Source: Alkalimonas sp.
Lineage (GTDB): Bacteria; Pseudomonadota; Gammaproteobacteria; Enterobacterales; Alteromonadaceae
DNA: 6,161 bases
Assembly (NCBI GenBank): GCA_007117525.1
Contig: SKGJ01000385.1
Location: 1 to 6,161 of the forward strand
Direction: 5' to 3'
Shown here: positions 1-6,161 of the stretch, one piece after another
Layout of the letters: every line of letters begins with the position of its first letter
Numbering within the stretch: position 1 is the first letter of the stretch
Made by a program: the position numbers and the translations under genes
Notes under the pieces: generated by a model
The model's database searches: none
The model's input: the letters and a program-made list of their open reading frames with translations, nothing else
What the model was told of the DNA's origin: nothing

Positions 1-2255
1 CCGATGGCAACCAGTGCCAGCACAAAGAGCTCACCCAGGGTATCCAGGGCACGGAAATCCACTAAAATGACATTGACTACGTTGCGGCCATAACCGAGCG
101 GCCCACTGTTTTCCAGGAAGTAGTCGGAGATGCCGTCCAACTGACGGGCGCCGGTGATCACCAGCACCAGCACCGTCATCAGCAGGCCGGTCATGCCCGC
201 GATGACAGCATCGCGCAGCCGGTTGGCGGTCGACGACAAGCTGCGGAACTCGGGCAGACGGTACAGCACCAGTACCAGCAGCAGTACCGTGATGGTTTCT
301 ACCAGCACCTGGGTAATACCGACATCGACCGCGCTGAAGAAAACGTAGAGCAGGGCGACACCAAAGCCAAGCGCCCCCAGCATGGCCACGGCTGCCAGAA
401 AGGAGCGGACCAGCACCGCAGTTAAAGCCGCCAGAATCAAGACCAGGATGACAGCGACTTCATGCAGCCGGATATCCTGAATGCTGAGATTCAGCTCCAA
501 CTGGTTGACCCGTAACAAGGCCCAGCCGACGACGATGATCATGGTGCCAAGGGTGGTGATCAGGTAGTTGCGCAGATAGCCATTTTGCAGAGTTTTGGTT
601 TGCCAGTCGGCAAACTGAGTCATGCCCAGCATTAGGCGCTCATAAATCACTTCCGGGCCAACTTTCTCTGCCCGCTGCATAAAGCCCGTGGCCTGACGCC
701 AGCCATCCCAGACTTTAAACAGCAGCAGGCCCAGCGCCAGGCTGGTTAAGCTCAGCATCAGCGGCAGGTTAATGCCGTGCCACAGCGCTAGGTACAGCTC
801 GATAGGCTGGCCATAGACCGCTGCTGCCGCTGCTGCCAACAGGCCTTTGTCGGCCAGAAAAGGCATCAGACCAAACAACAGCCCCAAGCTGGCTAAAACG
901 GCTGGCCCTATCAGCAGCGCAAAATCAGGATCCTGTGGCTTTTTGGGCGTCTCAACCGCGGGGCCAAACCAGGGTTTGAGTGCCATTACCGCTGCCACCA
1001 GTACCACCAGTATATTGGCAACCACAGTGGCAATGGTCAGGCCGATGTGCCAGCTGGATGCGGTCAGCACCGCCTCGAGCAGCAACTCTTTGCCAACAAA
1101 GCCAAACAACGGGATGATGCCTGCCAGCGACAAGGATGCCAGCACCGCCACCACTGTGGTTTTGGGCATGCTGTGGCGCAAGCCGCCTGCTTGCTGGAAA
1201 TCTTTCACGCCGGCTGAATGGTCCAAAATACCGGCCACCATAAAGAGCGCACCTTTGTACAGTGCGTGGGCCAACAAGAAGGTCACCGCCGCCAGAGCCG
1301 CTTTTTCGGTGCCCAGCCCCAGCAGCATGGTCAGAGTTCCCAATGCCATCACGGTCGAGTAAGCCAATACCCGCTTTACGCCAGTAGCCCGGCTGGCAAG
1401 GAAAATGCCGGTGAGCATGGTCAGAGCGCCAAAGAAAGACAAGGTCAGCAGCCAGACCTCGGTGCCACCTAAGCCCGGGCTTAGGCGCGCCAACAAATAG
1501 ATGCCCGCTTTGACCATGGTAGCCGAGTGCAGGTAGGCCGAAACCGGCGTCGGGGCTGCCATGGCGTTGGGTAACCAAAAATGAAAGGGGGTTTGGGCCG
1601 ACTTGGTAAAGGCGCCGAGCAACAGCAGGATCAGCATCGGCAGGTACAGCGGATGCTCGGTCAGGCCATCGGCGGCTAAAATTTCGCTTAATTCAAAGCT
1701 GCCACCGACCAGCCCCAACATAATCAGGCCGGTCATTAAAGCCAGGCCGCCCAGCACCGTGACCATCAGGCCCTGATGGGCTTTTTTGCGCGATTCTTCC
1801 TGCTCATGGTTAAAGCCAATCAGCATAAAGGACGTGATGGTAGTCAGCTCCCAGAACACGAACAGGCTGATCAGGTTATCGGACAGCACCACGCCCAGCA
1901 TGGAGCCCATAAAGCCGAGTAAAAAGATAAAAAAGCGTCCCAGATCCCGGTGCTTTTCCAGATAACGGCCACCGTAGGCCAAAATAAAGAAACCAATGCC
2001 GGTGATCAGCAAGGCAAAGAGCAGGGAGAGGCCATCCACCAGAAAGCTGAGATGAATGTTCAGTCCCGGGAACCAGTTGTAGCTAAACTGCAACTTTTCG
2101 CCCTGACTGACCGTCGGCAACATGCTGGCAAAGTAAGCAAACAAGGTTGCCGGTAACAGCGCAAGCGCCCAGCCGCTGTGCCGTCCTGTTAAGCGATGCA
2201 CCCAGGGGGCAAAGCAAGCTAAAATAAAGCATGACAGCACGGCCATCAGCATCAT
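1..2255 (-). CDS. mrpA: Na+(monovalent cation)/H+ antiporter subunit A, MrpA/MnhA (C-terminus cut by window edge)
   Basis: This is the large subunit of the Mrp (Mnh/Sha/Pha) complex, an inner-membrane antiporter that exports Na+ or another monovalent cation in exchange for protons, and a relative of complex I subunit NuoL. The 751 visible codons form one unbroken frame of mostly hydrophobic helices. Complex I-type ion-path residues are present: E136 in FVFWELTTITSF, K218 in GAFTKSAQTPFHFWLP, K334 in HALYKGALFMVAGILDH, and K389 in GFVGKELLLEA. The C-terminal part looks like the MbhD domain (about 595-665, with DVGITQVLVE and E653), followed by the start of an MbhE-like part (NVVNVILVDFRALDTLGE, with D738 and E742). 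These acidic positions resemble ones reported as important in Bacillus MrpA. The start at 2255 has a good ribosome binding site; ATG at 2252 is an alternative. The gene continues past position 1, so I cannot tell whether it is fused to an MrpB domain, as in some gammaproteobacteria. It is divergent from the iron operon. The family call is very secure; the transported cation is inferred. Confidence 0.97.
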   Translation of the reverse strand, partial: MMLMAVLSCFILACFAPWVHRLTGRHSGWALALLPATLFAYFASMLPTVSQGEKLQFSYNWFPGLNIHLSFLVDGLSLLFALLITGIGFFILAYGGRYLEKHRDLGRFFIFLLGFMGSMLGVVLSDNLISLFVFWELTTITSFMLIGFNHEQEESRKKAHQGLMVTVLGGLALMTGLIMLGLVGGSFELSEILAADGLTEHPLYLPMLILLLLGAFTKSAQTPFHFWLPNAMAAPTPVSAYLHSATMVKAGIYLLARLSPGLGGTEVWLLTLSFFGALTMLTGIFLASRATGVKRVLAYSTVMALGTLTMLLGLGTEKAALAAVTFLLAHALYKGALFMVAGILDHSAGVKDFQQAGGLRHSMPKTTVVAVLASLSLAGIIPLFGFVGKELLLEAVLTASSWHIGLTIATVVANILVVLVAAVMALKPWFGPAVETPKKPQDPDFALLIGPAVLASLGLLFGLMPFLADKGLLAAAAAAVYGQPIELYLALWHGINLPLMLSLTSLALGLLLFKVWDGWRQATGFMQRAEKVGPEVIYERLMLGMTQFADWQTKTLQNGYLRNYLITTLGTMIIVVGWALLRVNQLELNLSIQDIRLHEVAVILVLILAALTAVLVRSFLAAVAMLGALGFGVALLYVFFSAVDVGITQVLVETITVLLLVLVLYRLPEFRSLSSTANRLRDAVIAGMTGLLMTVLVLVITGARQLDGISDYFLENSGPLGYGRNVVNVILVDFRALDTLGELFVLALVAI

Positions 2256-2261
2256 GTGTCG

Positions 2262-2266
2262 CTCCT
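2262..2266 (-). promoter_or_regulatory. Ribosome binding site of mrpA
   Basis: The minus strand reads AGGAG followed by six bases and then ATG at 2255. This is near-ideal spacing and supports 2255 as the start over the adjacent in-frame ATG at 2252. Confidence 0.85.
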
Positions 2267-2284
2267 TTAAAAACAAGCACGCAG

Positions 2285-2330
2285 TGTATAACGAATTGTA
2301 TTATGGCCTAATTTACAGTGCCATGCTAGC
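2285..2330 (-). promoter_or_regulatory. Possible mrpA promoter region (weak)
   Basis: This AT-rich stretch just upstream of mrpA contains two possible -10 elements on the minus strand: TATACA at 2285-2290 and CATAAT at 2300-2305. Neither has a good -35 box at 16-18 bp; the best is CTAGCA, 18 bp from CATAAT, with three of six matches to TTGACA. The location is right for a promoter, but the exact element is uncertain. A different sigma factor or an activator-dependent promoter is possible. Confidence 0.3.
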
Positions 2331-2456
2331 AAAGCCCACTGCCAGCCGCTTTGCTGCAACTGAATGAATTGCTCTAGCCTACCATGGCTTTTTACTGCCG
2401 CGGCTACAAGTTCGATTATTTTAGCAAAAGCAGCGCTGAATACCTGAAAAGTATTA

Positions 2457-2485
2457 TTGAGAATCGTTCTCATTGGGTTTATACT
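2457..2485 (+). promoter_or_regulatory. Sigma70-type promoter of the fbpABC operon
   Basis: TTGAGA at 2457-2462 (five of six matches to TTGACA) and TATACT at 2480-2485 (five of six to TATAAT) are separated by exactly 17 bp. The expected transcription start is near 2492, giving a leader of roughly 40 bases before fbpA. The elements were read directly from the sequence; promoter activity is inferred. Confidence 0.8.
2458..2472 (+). promoter_or_regulatory. Fur box overlapping the fbp promoter
   Basis: TGAGAATCGTTCTCA is a 7-1-7 inverted repeat with one mismatched pair. It is close to the classical Fur operator core TGATAATnATTATCA and to natural variants with GAGAAT half-sites. It covers most of the -35 hexamer and the first part of the spacer, so bound Fur-Fe2+ would be expected to block RNA polymerase. 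The flanking bases extend the similarity to about 19 bp (2456-2474). Iron repression of the downstream ferric transporter fits established Fur biology; binding itself is inferred. Confidence 0.8.
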
Positions 2486-2520
2486 TGCCGTCATCATTTG
2501 ATTGAACGACCTTTTCAGCT

Positions 2521-2524
2521 GGAG
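2521..2524 (+). promoter_or_regulatory. Ribosome binding site of fbpA
   Basis: GGAG lies five bases before the ATG at 2530. This start also places a complete signal peptide at the N-terminus. Confidence 0.85.
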
Positions 2525-2529
2525 TTGCT

Positions 2530-3549
2530 ATGCGTTTTGCGGCGGTTTTGTTGTGGTGCAGTGCCTGGATGCTGGTTGCGGGCCAAAGTACGGCGGTGTT
2601 CAGTGCCGAAGTCAATGTGTATTCCGCCCGGCAGGAAGAGTTGATCAAACCGGTGCTGGATGATTTTACCGCCAGCACCGGCATTCGGGTGAACCTGATT
2701 ACCGGCAATGCCGATGAGTTGATTACCCGCATTGTCAGCGAAGGCCGTAACAGTCCGGCCGATTTGCTGATCACCACCGATGTGGGCCGTTTGTACCGGG
2801 CCAAGCAGCAGCAAGTATTGCAACCGCAGCAATCGGAGTTGCTGCGACAGGCCATCCCTGCCCACCTGCGGGACGATGCCGGCTACTGGTTCGGTCTGAC
2901 GGTGCGCGCCCGGCCGGTGCTCTATGCTGCAAAGCGGTTGGACGAGGCGGACAAAGCCGTGTTGCACGACCTGACCCACGAACGCTGGCGCGGCCGTATC
3001 TGTGTCCGCAGCTCTGGCCACATTTACAATCAATCGATGGTGGCAGCCAAGCTGGCACATCACGGCACTGCAGCAACCGAGCAGTGGGTTCGCGGTCTGG
3101 TACGCAATTTTGCCCGCCCGCCGCGCGGTGGTGACCGGGATCAAATCCGGGCTCTGGCAGCCGGTGTCTGTGATCTGGCCATCGCCAATACCTACTATCT
3201 GGCTGGCATGATGAATGACCCGCGCGATCAACAAGCTGCGGCTGAGGTGGCGGTGTACTGGCCTGAGCAAGCTGGGCTTGGTACCCACATCAACATTTCC
3301 GGTGCCGGTGTGGCCACCCATGCACCCAACCCTGAAGCCGCGCTGCAACTGCTGGAGTTTATGGTGCAGCAAGACAGCCAACAGTGGTATGCCGAAGCCA
3401 ACCATGAGTACCCGGTTCGCCCCGGTGTGGCTTACAGCCAGACTTTGCAATCCTATGGTGACTTTAAAGCCGATACTCTGCCACTGGAGCGGCTGGGAAC
3501 TTTGAATGCGGAAGCATTGCGCTTAATGGACAGAGCACGTTGGCGCTAG
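2530..3549 (+). CDS. fbpA: Periplasmic Fe(III)-binding protein of an ABC transporter, FbpA/FutA family
   Basis: This 339-residue protein is the solute receptor that binds ferric iron in the periplasm and delivers it to the FbpB permease. Residues 1-26 form a Sec signal peptide with a probable cut after FSA, so the mature protein begins EVNVYSAR. The family pattern follows: an N-terminal strand NVYSARQEEL, then RIVSEGRNSPADLLITTDVGRL (split here as RIVSEGRN at 67-74 and SPADLLITTDVGRL after it), a middle YNQS with Y166, and the twin tyrosines Y222-Y223 in IANTYYLAGMM. Y166, Y222 and Y223 (mature 140, 196, 197) are spaced as in tyrosine-rich ferric-binding proteins. The position equal to His9 of Haemophilus FbpA is Gln35. 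C158 and C214 are the only cysteines of the mature protein and may form a disulfide. Length is typical. The gene is first in the operon, 34 bp before fbpB, behind a Fur-type promoter. Assignment to the iron family is strong; the exact iron ligand (bare Fe3+ or Fe3+ with a carbonate or other anion) is not determined by the sequence. Confidence 0.93.
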   Translation: MRFAAVLLWCSAWMLVAGQSTAVFSAEVNVYSARQEELIKPVLDDFTASTGIRVNLITGNADELITRIVSEGRNSPADLLITTDVGRLYRAKQQQVLQPQQSELLRQAIPAHLRDDAGYWFGLTVRARPVLYAAKRLDEADKAVLHDLTHERWRGRICVRSSGHIYNQSMVAAKLAHHGTAATEQWVRGLVRNFARPPRGGDRDQIRALAAGVCDLAIANTYYLAGMMNDPRDQQAAAEVAVYWPEQAGLGTHINISGAGVATHAPNPEAALQLLEFMVQQDSQQWYAEANHEYPVRPGVAYSQTLQSYGDFKADTLPLERLGTLNAEALRLMDRARWR

Positions 3550-3583
3550 TTGGTTGTTGCTGTAGTCGCTGTAGGCCCCTCCG

Positions 3584-5221
3584 GTGTTAAAACAATTCGG
3601 GTGGCGACCTGATCCCTGGCGCTGGCTGGTAGTGATACCAGCCAGCGTGTTGGCTTTGCCGGTACTGGTGATTTTGCTGAGCCTGCTGCAGCCGCAGTGG
3701 GAGGTGTGGTCGCATTTGCGCCAGACCGTGCTTTGGCTCTACATCAGCAACTCCTTGCTGTTGGCTTTTGGGGTCGGCTTTGGTGCCTTATTCCTTGGTA
3801 CCGGCAGTGCCTGGTTGGTTTCGCAGTACCAGTTCCCGGGCCGACGCTTGCTGGAGTGGATGCTGCTGTTGCCACTGGCGATGCCGGCCTACATCATTGC
3901 TTATACCTACACCGGCTTGCTGGACTTTGCCGGGCCGGTGCAAACCCAGTTGCGTGATGCATTCGGCTGGCGTTATGGCGATTACTGGTTCCCGGAAATC
4001 CGCTCCTTAGGCGGCGCTATTCTGATGCTGTCGCTGGTGCTCTATCCTTATGTCTACATGCTGGCCCGCAATGGTTTTCGTGAGCAGGCCGCTTCGCTGC
4101 AAGAGGCCAGCCGCACTCTCGGGCTGACCACCCGGCAGCATTTTTGGCAAGTGGCATTGCCGCTGGCGCGTCCCGCCATTCTGACCGGTACGGCACTGGC
4201 GATGATGGAAGCCTTCGCCGATTATGGCACCGTGCAATACTTTGGGGTGGACACCTTCACTACCGGCATTTTCCGCACCTGGTTTGGTCTGAACAACAGT
4301 CTGGCTGCGGCGCAGCTGGCGGCGATGCTGAGCAGCTTTGTGCTGTTTTTGTTGGTGTTGGAGCAATGGTCAAGGCGCAAAATACGCTATTACCATCAGG
4401 GACAAAAAGACAGTCAGGCCCCGCGCAAAGTATTGCAAGGCCCCAGAGCATTGGGGGTGTTGGCACTTTGTCTGCTGCCACTGGTTTTTGGTTTTGTGGT
4501 GCCGGCCACACAATTGCTCATCTGGGCCTTGGCGACCTGGCGCGACACCCTGGACCAGCGCTTTTTGCAATTGGTGTGGAACAGTTTCTCGCTGGCGGCC
4601 ATGGCAGCGCTGTTGGCGGTATTGCTGGCGTTGATTTTTGCCTATGCCCGGCGGCTCAGGCGTGACTGGCTGGTGTTGGTGCCGGTGCGCCTGGCGGCGC
4701 TGGGCTATGCCATTCCCGGTACGGTGATCGCCATTGGTGTGATGCTGCCGCTGGCATTTTTGGATCGGCATATTGATTTGCTGGCCGAGCAATGGTTTGG
4801 TATTCGCACTGGCTTGCTGTTTTCCGGGACCTTATTTGCGTTGCTGTTGGCGTACAGTGTGCGTTTTCTGGCGGTCTCGCTGCACAGCATCGAAGCTGGC
4901 CTGGAGCGTATTCGCCCCAATATGGATCAGGCGGCGCGCTCCCTTGGGTGCTCGCCGCGCCAGGTGCTGTGGCGGGTGCATGTCCCGCTGTTGCGTGGTA
5001 GTGTACTGACAGCCTTGCTGTTGGTGTTTGTCGACGTGCTAAAAGAGCTGCCGGCAACCCTGATTTTGCGGCCCTTTAACTTCAACACCCTGGCAGTGCG
5101 TACCTTTGAGCTGGCGTCCGACGAACGTCTGGCCGATGCGTCTTTATCGGCGCTGGCGATTGTGCTGGTGGGGTTATTGCCGGTGATTATCTTAGCCCGC
5201 TCCATGGAGCGGGCGCACTAA
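3584..5221 (+). CDS. fbpB: Ferric iron ABC transporter permease, two fused membrane modules (FbpB)
   Basis: This 545-residue inner-membrane protein forms the iron channel of the transporter. It consists of two tandem permease modules of about 260 residues, joined by a short basic linker (about 263-284, SRRKIRYYHQGQ and onward), with roughly twelve hydrophobic segments in total. Each module has the cytoplasmic EAA loop that docks on the ATPase: the first around 174-193 (QEASRTLGL ... ALPLARP), the second around 449-468 (DQAARSLGC ... VPLLRG). This double arrangement and length are normal for FbpB/SfuB/HitB proteins. The start is GTG at 3584, the first possible start after an in-frame TAG at 3572; only a weak ribosome site (GTAGG, eight bases upstream) is visible. 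An N-terminus beginning there leads properly into the first helix. It ends 12 bp before fbpC. The function call is strong; substrate identity is inferred from fbpA. Confidence 0.93.
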   Translation: MLKQFGWRPDPWRWLVVIPASVLALPVLVILLSLLQPQWEVWSHLRQTVLWLYISNSLLLAFGVGFGALFLGTGSAWLVSQYQFPGRRLLEWMLLLPLAMPAYIIAYTYTGLLDFAGPVQTQLRDAFGWRYGDYWFPEIRSLGGAILMLSLVLYPYVYMLARNGFREQAASLQEASRTLGLTTRQHFWQVALPLARPAILTGTALAMMEAFADYGTVQYFGVDTFTTGIFRTWFGLNNSLAAAQLAAMLSSFVLFLLVLEQWSRRKIRYYHQGQKDSQAPRKVLQGPRALGVLALCLLPLVFGFVVPATQLLIWALATWRDTLDQRFLQLVWNSFSLAAMAALLAVLLALIFAYARRLRRDWLVLVPVRLAALGYAIPGTVIAIGVMLPLAFLDRHIDLLAEQWFGIRTGLLFSGTLFALLLAYSVRFLAVSLHSIEAGLERIRPNMDQAARSLGCSPRQVLWRVHVPLLRGSVLTALLLVFVDVLKELPATLILRPFNFNTLAVRTFELASDERLADASLSALAIVLVGLLPVIILARSMERAH

Positions 5222-5233
5222 AACGGACGAACT

Positions 5234-6161
5234 ATGCTGGTATTGGAGCAACTCGACGTCGCTTATGGCACCCATACTGTGGTGAAAGACATCACCTTTT
5301 CGCTGTCAAAAGGCCAGATTGGCTGTCTGGTGGGCCCCTCCGGTTGTGGCAAAACCACCTTGCTGCGCGCCATTGCCGGCTTTGAGCCCGTCGCTAAAGG
5401 GGCGATTCGACTGGCGCAAGGCGTGGTCAGTGCCCCCAATCACGCCTGTCCGCCTGAACAGCGCAAACTGGGCATGGTGTTTCAGGATTTTGCGCTTTTC
5501 CCGCACCTGACCGTCGCGGAAAACATTGGTTTTGGCATCAAACAACTAAGCCGCAGTGCGCGCCAGCAGCGGGTGCGGGAGTTGTTGCGGCTGGTTGGCT
5601 TGCCCGATCTGGCCGAGCGTTACATCCACCAGTTATCGGGTGGTCAGCAGCAGCGGATTGCCCTGGCCCGGGCGATAGCGCCCAAACCCGAAGTGCTGTT
5701 ACTGGATGAACCTTTTTCCAGTCTGGATGCGGAGCTGCGGGAGTCGCTGGCGCGCGATATCCGGCAGATTTTAAAACAGGAACAAATGACCGCCGTGATG
5801 GTGACCCATGATCAGTTTGAAGCCTTTACCATGGCGGACTTGATTGGGGTGATGGAGCATGGACGTATGCAGCAATGGGCGACCCCTTACGAGCTGTATC
5901 ACAAGCCGGTGAATCGCTTCGTTGCCGACTTTATCGGTCGCGGAGTTTTGCTGGCGGGTAAGATGCTCGATAGTCAGCGGGTTCAGACGTCTTTTGGCAT
6001 TTTCCGACAGAGTTACCAGCCGGGTCTGCAGCAGGGGGATAGCGTCGATGTGCTGATCCGGCCGGATGATATCGTGCACGACGATGACAGCGGAGTGACT
6101 GCCAAAGTGCTGGAAAAGTCCTTTCGTGGTTCCCACATACTCTACAGTCTGGAGCTGCACA
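5234..6161 (+). CDS. fbpC: Ferric iron ABC transporter ATP-binding protein FbpC (C-terminus cut by window edge)
   Basis: This is the ATPase that powers iron import through FbpB from the cytoplasmic side. All nucleotide-binding elements are intact in 309 visible residues: Walker A GPSGCGKTT (34-42, K40), Q-loop VFQDFALFP (Q84), signature LSGGQQQR (134-141), Walker B VLLLDEP (154-160, catalytic E159), D-loop SSLD (162-165) and the H-loop histidine H192 in MVTHDQFEA. After about residue 240 comes a TOBE-like regulatory domain, including VDVLIRPDD. FbpC proteins usually run to about 340-350 residues, so a few dozen codons probably lie beyond the window. The ATG at 5234 is 12 bp after the fbpB stop. 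Only a short GGA (5225-5227) serves as a ribosome site, so translation may depend partly on fbpB. The family is that of importer ATPases including PotA and MalK; iron is inferred from the neighbours. Confidence 0.93.
   Translation, partial: MLVLEQLDVAYGTHTVVKDITFSLSKGQIGCLVGPSGCGKTTLLRAIAGFEPVAKGAIRLAQGVVSAPNHACPPEQRKLGMVFQDFALFPHLTVAENIGFGIKQLSRSARQQRVRELLRLVGLPDLAERYIHQLSGGQQQRIALARAIAPKPEVLLLDEPFSSLDAELRESLARDIRQILKQEQMTAVMVTHDQFEAFTMADLIGVMEHGRMQQWATPYELYHKPVNRFVADFIGRGVLLAGKMLDSQRVQTSFGIFRQSYQPGLQQGDSVDVLIRPDDIVHDDDSGVTAKVLEKSFRGSHILYSLELH

Larger units (their letters stand above)
2256..2529. other. Divergent intergenic region between mrpA and fbpA
   Basis: These 274 bp separate the two divergent genes and hold the regulatory sites listed separately. 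The centre (about 2331-2455) shows no gene, hairpin terminator or obvious repeat. The Fur box lies about 200 bp from the mrpA start, so it is well placed to control fbpA but probably not mrpA. Confidence 0.9.

Noticed and set aside
820..838. GCTGCTGCCGCTGCTGCC-like run within mrpA, possible microsatellite
   Set aside because: It simply encodes a short alanine run in a hydrophobic or linker part of MrpA with mixed codons; it is too short and imperfect to call a repeat.
2267..2497. Minus-strand reading frame of 76 codons directly upstream of mrpA
   Set aside because: It has no ribosome binding site, lies across the fbp promoter and Fur box, and its translation resembles no family I recognise. 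The clean mrpA ribosome site follows it without need of a leader gene.
2384..2644. Plus-strand frame of 86 codons overlapping the fbpA start
   Set aside because: It crosses the promoter and runs out of frame into fbpA; its ATG has no ribosome site and its composition is not protein-like.
2515..3450. Minus-strand reading frame of 311 codons antisense to fbpA
   Set aside because: It is a shadow of fbpA's codon use. The plus strand has a signal peptide, iron ligands and operon context, while the antisense translation has no recognisable domain.
3574..3590. GGCCCCTCCGGT between fbpA and fbpB recurs at the Walker A codons of fbpC (near 5335), hinting at a relic ATPase fragment
   Set aside because: A 12-base match is expected about once by chance in a window this size, and no similarity extends to either side.
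5771..6160. Minus-strand open frame of 129 codons opposite fbpC
   Set aside because: It is antisense to a fully conserved ABC ATPase with intact H-loop and TOBE-like region; the minus translation shows no family features.

Overview
The window reads as ordinary chromosomal DNA of a gammaproteobacterium, plausibly a marine or halotolerant one. This rests on moderately GC-rich coding sequence, an Mrp-type Na+/H+ antiporter, an FbpABC ferric-iron transporter, and a sigma70-like promoter overlapped by a classical Fur-box palindrome. The species cannot be named from the sequence alone. The layout is two divergent transcription units around one 274-bp intergenic region.

Positions 1-2255 (minus strand) hold most of mrpA, the large NuoL-like subunit of a monovalent cation/proton antiporter. 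It runs off the left edge just inside its C-terminal MbhE-like region; the other mrp genes would be expected beyond the edge. Positions 2256-2529 are non-coding. They carry the mrpA ribosome binding site and an ill-defined mrpA promoter on one side. On the other side is a well-formed promoter (TTGAGA, 17-bp spacer, TATACT) whose -35 box and spacer are covered by the palindrome TGAGAATCGTTCTCA.

Positions 2530-6161 (plus strand) are a three-gene iron operon. fbpA encodes a periplasmic ferric-binding protein with a signal peptide and the tyrosine ligands of the family. fbpB encodes a double-module inner-membrane permease with two EAA loops. fbpC encodes the ATPase with all nucleotide-binding motifs, cut by the right edge in its C-terminal regulatory domain. 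Gaps of 34 and 12 bp with no terminator-like hairpin support co-transcription. Together they would capture Fe3+ in the periplasm and pump it inward with ATP, with Fur-Fe2+ shutting off transcription when iron is plentiful.

I found no mobile element, CRISPR array, RNA gene or new multigene system. The points most worth a second look are the Fur/promoter overlap, the FbpA ligand set with Gln where the Haemophilus protein has His, and the weak start signals of fbpB.
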